A DNA stretch of 7,676 nucleotides from Betaproteobacteria bacterium (lineage in GTDB: Bacteria > Pseudomonadota > Gammaproteobacteria > Burkholderiales > SG8-41): the NCBI GenBank assembly GCA_025363575.1, contig JANYDM010000066.1, positions 1-7,676 of the forward strand. The letters run 5' to 3'. The notes beneath the pieces are model-generated. The model made no database searches. It saw nothing but the letters and a program-made list of their open reading frames with translations, and had not been told where the DNA came from. The translations under genes and the position numbers were made by a program. Every line of letters begins with the position of its first letter. The first letter of the stretch is position 1. Shown in pieces: positions 5,434 to 7,676 of this stretch.

Positions 5434-5931
5434 CGCGGAACGTGAATTGCGTTCTCTGGATTTGCTCGCCCGTCAGGCCGCCGATCTGATCGAGCAGAGA
5501 GATGCCAAAACGGCACTGCACGAGACTGAGAAAAAGTACGCGGCATTGTTCCAGGCCTCGCCGGCGCCGTTCCTGATCATCAAGCCCGACGTTCCGCGCT
5601 TCACCATCACCGAGGTCAACGATGCCTACCTGGCCGCAACCATGCGGACGCGCGAAGGCGTGGTCGGGCGCGGCCTCTTCGAGGTGTTCCCCGACAACCC
5701 GGACGATGCGACCATCGCGGGCGCGAACACTCTGCGCGCCTCCATCGAGCGCGTACTCGCTGCCAAGCAGCCGGACACGCGCGGCCCGATGGCACGTTCG
5801 AAGAACGATGGTGGAGCCCGGTCAACTCGCCGCTGCTAAGCGAGAACGGCGAGGTGGAGGCGATCATCCACAACGCCATCGACGTGACCGGGCAATACCG
5901 CGCCGAAGCAGCTTTGCGAAAGAGAGCCTGA
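5429..5931 (+). pseudogene. Frameshifted GAF-end/PAS fragment of a sensor histidine kinase
   Basis: The plus strand from 5429 encodes the end of a GAF domain (RPAERELRSLDLLARQAADL), a short helical linker (KTALHETEKKYAALF) and a PAS domain (SPAPFLIIKPDVPRFTITEVNDAYL, then RGLFEVFPDNPDD). At about 5780 the frame changes: the expected continuation RPDGTFEERWWSPVN starts at 5782 in another frame and runs to TGA at 5929-5931. About eight to ten residues that related PAS domains have between the two parts are missing, so a small out-of-frame deletion is likely. The upstream GAF body and the downstream HisKA and ATPase domains are absent. The left end abuts the receiver remnant on the opposite strand. 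Not functional as a kinase; a truncated peptide could still be made. Confidence 0.72.
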
Positions 5932-5977
5932 TTTCGCACTGTCTGCGAAGCCGCACCCGCCTTCGTCTCCTGCTCTA

Positions 5978-7408
5978 CTACCGCCGCTCGATCAGCCGGT
6001 GCAGGCTTTTGCCGAAATCCGTGTTGTCCTGATAACCGCGAAAGAGCTGCGCGCCCGGCCCCATCGCCCCTATCACTACCGGCTCGGGCGTGTGTCCACC
6101 GGTACCCCAGTAGAAACCGGCCTGCCGCGCGATCATGCGCGCCAGCGTATTTTGCAGCGGCGCATAAGCCGCATTGCGTTCGAGCGGACGATTTTCAAGT
6201 ACGAATTCCCGCAAATCCTTGTCGAGCTTGAATTCCGGGAAATGTTTGGCGAGCAACGCGTCGAGCGCAGCGCCCTCCGGTTTGACGCCCAGCTTTTCCT
6301 TGACCCGATTCAACGACATCGTAATGCGCTCAAGCATCTGCAAGTGCGCCTCGCCTACCGTGAGCCGGTTGCTGCTGCCCAGCGACGTCAAGTCCTTCTG
6401 CGCATAAGTCGGCGAGAAGCCGCCCGTCTCATGGTCGCCGGTAATGAGGATCAAGGTGTCGGGATTCGTGCGCTGAAATTCGAGCGCGACCTTGACGGCA
6501 TCGTCGAATGCCCACAAGGCGCGCATCAGCGCGGCCGCGTCGTTCGCGTGGCCGGCGGTGTCCGTGTTCTCGTTCTCGACCAGCAGCACGAACCCGTTTG
6601 GATTGGTCTGCGACAAGGCCTTCAGCGCGGCCGTCGCCATCTCCGCGACTGTCGGTTCCTGCGCCGCATCGCGGTCGATCTCGAGGTCCATATCGTCGTC
6701 GGAAAAAAGGCCCAGTAGTTTCGCGCCGTTCGCGGCTTTCAGCTCGGCAGTGTTGCGTGCAACCTGCCAGCCTTTGGCGCGAAATGTCGCGAGCACGTCT
6801 TTACCGTCCTTGCGCTTGCCGCCCGCCGCGGTTGCCGGCAGAAAATATTCGGCGCCGCCGCCGAGCAGCACATCCGGCTCGAGCGCGAGATATTGATCGA
6901 CGATGTTTTGCGATTCGGTGCGCGATTTCGCGTGCACGCTGAACGCCGCCGGCGTGGCGTCATAGATCGTCGCGGTCGTCACCAGGCCAATGCGCTTGCC
7001 GCTTGCCTTCGCGACTTCCATCGCGGTGCGCGCGGGTTTTCCGTCCGGCGTGATCGATATCGTGCCGTTCTCGACTTTGTAGCCCGTGGACATCGCCGAA
7101 CCCGCCGCGGCGGAATCGGTGACGAACGCGCCATGCGGATAAGTGCTCGCCAGACCCAGCGTGCCCTGCTTGAACACGACGTCCGTGGCGGCAAACGTTT
7201 GCTGCCGCAATACGGCGCTCGAGTAACGGCCGAATTCCCACTGCGTCGACGCCACGCCGTCCGCGAACAGGATGACGATGTTTTTCGGATAGTCGACCCG
7301 GGAATCCCCGGCGGGCGTGCCGGCACAACCCGCGACGACCAATGCAGCAGCGCAGGCCGCGGCCCACGCACGGGCCCGCACGCTGCAGCTCAACAGAATC
7401 TTCTTCAT
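5978..7408 (-). CDS. Alkaline phosphatase (PhoA family), predicted lipoprotein
   Basis: A 476-residue alkaline phosphatase that releases phosphate from monoesters outside the cytoplasm. The N-terminus has basic residues, a hydrophobic stretch and the lipobox VAGC with Cys28, predicting a lipid anchor. Catalytic and metal residues, aligned by eye to E. coli PhoA, are Asp50 in FADG (Asp51), Ser99 in VTDSAAAGSA (nucleophile Ser102), Asp150 and Thr152 in YDATPAA (Asp153, Thr155), Arg163 (Arg166), Glu278, Asp283 and His287 in ENENTDTAGHAND (Glu322, Asp327, His331), Asp325-His326 in TGDHETGG (Asp369-His370) and His439 in GGHTPE (His412). All core residues are present, so it should be active. Thr284 stands where E. 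coli has Lys328, a position that varies in the family. Start: ATG at 7406-7408 with GGAGGAG just upstream. It lies 49 bases after the TRAP permease stop on the same strand. No convincing PhoB box is seen in that gap. Confidence 0.93.
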   Translation of the reverse strand: MKKILLSCSVRARAWAAACAAALVVAGCAGTPAGDSRVDYPKNIVILFADGVASTQWEFGRYSSAVLRQQTFAATDVVFKQGTLGLASTYPHGAFVTDSAAAGSAMSTGYKVENGTISITPDGKPARTAMEVAKASGKRIGLVTTATIYDATPAAFSVHAKSRTESQNIVDQYLALEPDVLLGGGAEYFLPATAAGGKRKDGKDVLATFRAKGWQVARNTAELKAANGAKLLGLFSDDDMDLEIDRDAAQEPTVAEMATAALKALSQTNPNGFVLLVENENTDTAGHANDAAALMRALWAFDDAVKVALEFQRTNPDTLILITGDHETGGFSPTYAQKDLTSLGSSNRLTVGEAHLQMLERITMSLNRVKEKLGVKPEGAALDALLAKHFPEFKLDKDLREFVLENRPLERNAAYAPLQNTLARMIARQAGFYWGTGGHTPEPVVIGAMGPGAQLFRGYQDNTDFGKSLHRLIERR

Positions 7409-7457
7409 TGCTCCTCCATCAAATGAATTCGATACAGACCAACAATGTAGCGGCAGC

Positions 7458-7676
7458 CTATTTTGCCTTGCCCATCAGGTAATCGGGCAACCACGTCACC
7501 GTAATTGGAAACACGGTGATGATGACGATACCGACAACGAGACAGCCGAAAAACGGCAGTGCGCACTTCGCAATGTAATTGCTGTCCTTGCCCGTCATGT
7601 TCTGCAGCACGAAGAGATTGAAGCCGACCGGCGGCGTGACTTCGGCGATTTCAACCAGCAGCACGATAAAAATTCC
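7458..7676 (-). CDS. dctM: TRAP transporter large permease (DctM subunit), C-terminal part
   Basis: The last 72 residues of a tripartite ATP-independent periplasmic transporter large permease; the frame runs off the right edge without a start. The segment VEIAEVTPPVGFNLFVLQ is the conserved motif near the end of DctM proteins (usual form E-x-G-x-x-TPPVG-x-N-x-F). It is followed by a hydrophilic turn (TGKDSNY), then ALPFF and a final membrane segment (FFGCLVVGIVIITVFP), and ends TWLPDYLMGKAK before TAG at 7458-7460. DctM forms the ion-coupled inner-membrane channel that imports substrates delivered by a DctP-type binding protein. The solute cannot be judged from this end, and the other subunits should lie to the right. 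It precedes the alkaline phosphatase by 49 bases in the direction of transcription and may share its mRNA. Confidence 0.9.
   Translation of the reverse strand, partial: GIFIVLLVEIAEVTPPVGFNLFVLQNMTGKDSNYIAKCALPFFGCLVVGIVIITVFPITVTWLPDYLMGKAK

Noticed and set aside
5117..5521. 134-codon minus-strand open frame across the receiver remnant
   Set aside because: The receiver match is in a different minus-strand frame ending at 5233; this one has no domain.
5999..6718. 239-codon plus-strand open frame opposite the alkaline phosphatase
   Set aside because: The minus strand encodes a complete phosphatase with all catalytic residues in order; this frame is its shadow.
7409..7457. Possible PhoB box upstream of alkaline phosphatase (CTGTAT on the minus strand)
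   Set aside because: Only one half-site resembles the consensus and no second copy follows at 11 bp.

Overview
The window looks like the chromosome of a GC-rich proteobacterium. A betaproteobacterium is my best guess, from the codon bias, the TRAP transporter, the GAF/PAS kinase remnants and the style of the methyltransferase; there is no rRNA or marker gene to settle it. It holds four complete plus-strand genes, one complete minus-strand gene, one minus-strand gene cut by the right edge, and a decayed stretch between the two converging groups.

Layout. 1-303: non-coding leader with four 11-bp-spaced CGCA direct repeats, a hairpin and two close palindromes. 304-1524 (+): exported protein of the PQQ-dependent sugar dehydrogenase (GSDH) family. 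1525-1665: spacer with a hairpin and a possible -10. 1666-5094 (+): a tight three-gene group of FkbM methyltransferase, TPR/O-GlcNAc-transferase-like (SPINDLY) glycosyltransferase and class I SAM methyltransferase, closed by a rho-independent terminator at 5106-5137. 5138-5977: no intact gene; a strong imperfect hairpin, the C-terminal half of a response-regulator receiver domain on the minus strand, and joined to it head-to-head a frameshifted GAF-end/PAS fragment on the plus strand. 5978-7408 (-): alkaline phosphatase with a lipoprotein signal. 7458-7676 (-): C-terminus of a TRAP transporter large permease.

How the genes may work together. The three-gene group combines one glycosyltransferase with two methyltransferases. 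This suggests production of a methylated glycan or modification of a glycosylated protein, but no acceptor is visible. All three genes start with GTG or TTG, and a 13-codon open frame with a good ribosome binding site bridges the first two. The glycosyltransferase has Gln where the OGT family normally has the active-site His (human OGT His498). The GSDH-family protein likewise lacks the HFG-type catalytic His of soluble glucose dehydrogenase. Alkaline phosphatase and the TRAP permease are 49 bases apart on the same strand and may be co-transcribed.

The observations most worth following are the substituted glycosyltransferase with its flanking methyltransferases, the receiver/PAS junction that breaks at the phosphoacceptor position, and the repeats upstream of the dehydrogenase. 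I saw no CRISPR array, tRNA, rRNA, insertion sequence or replication origin.
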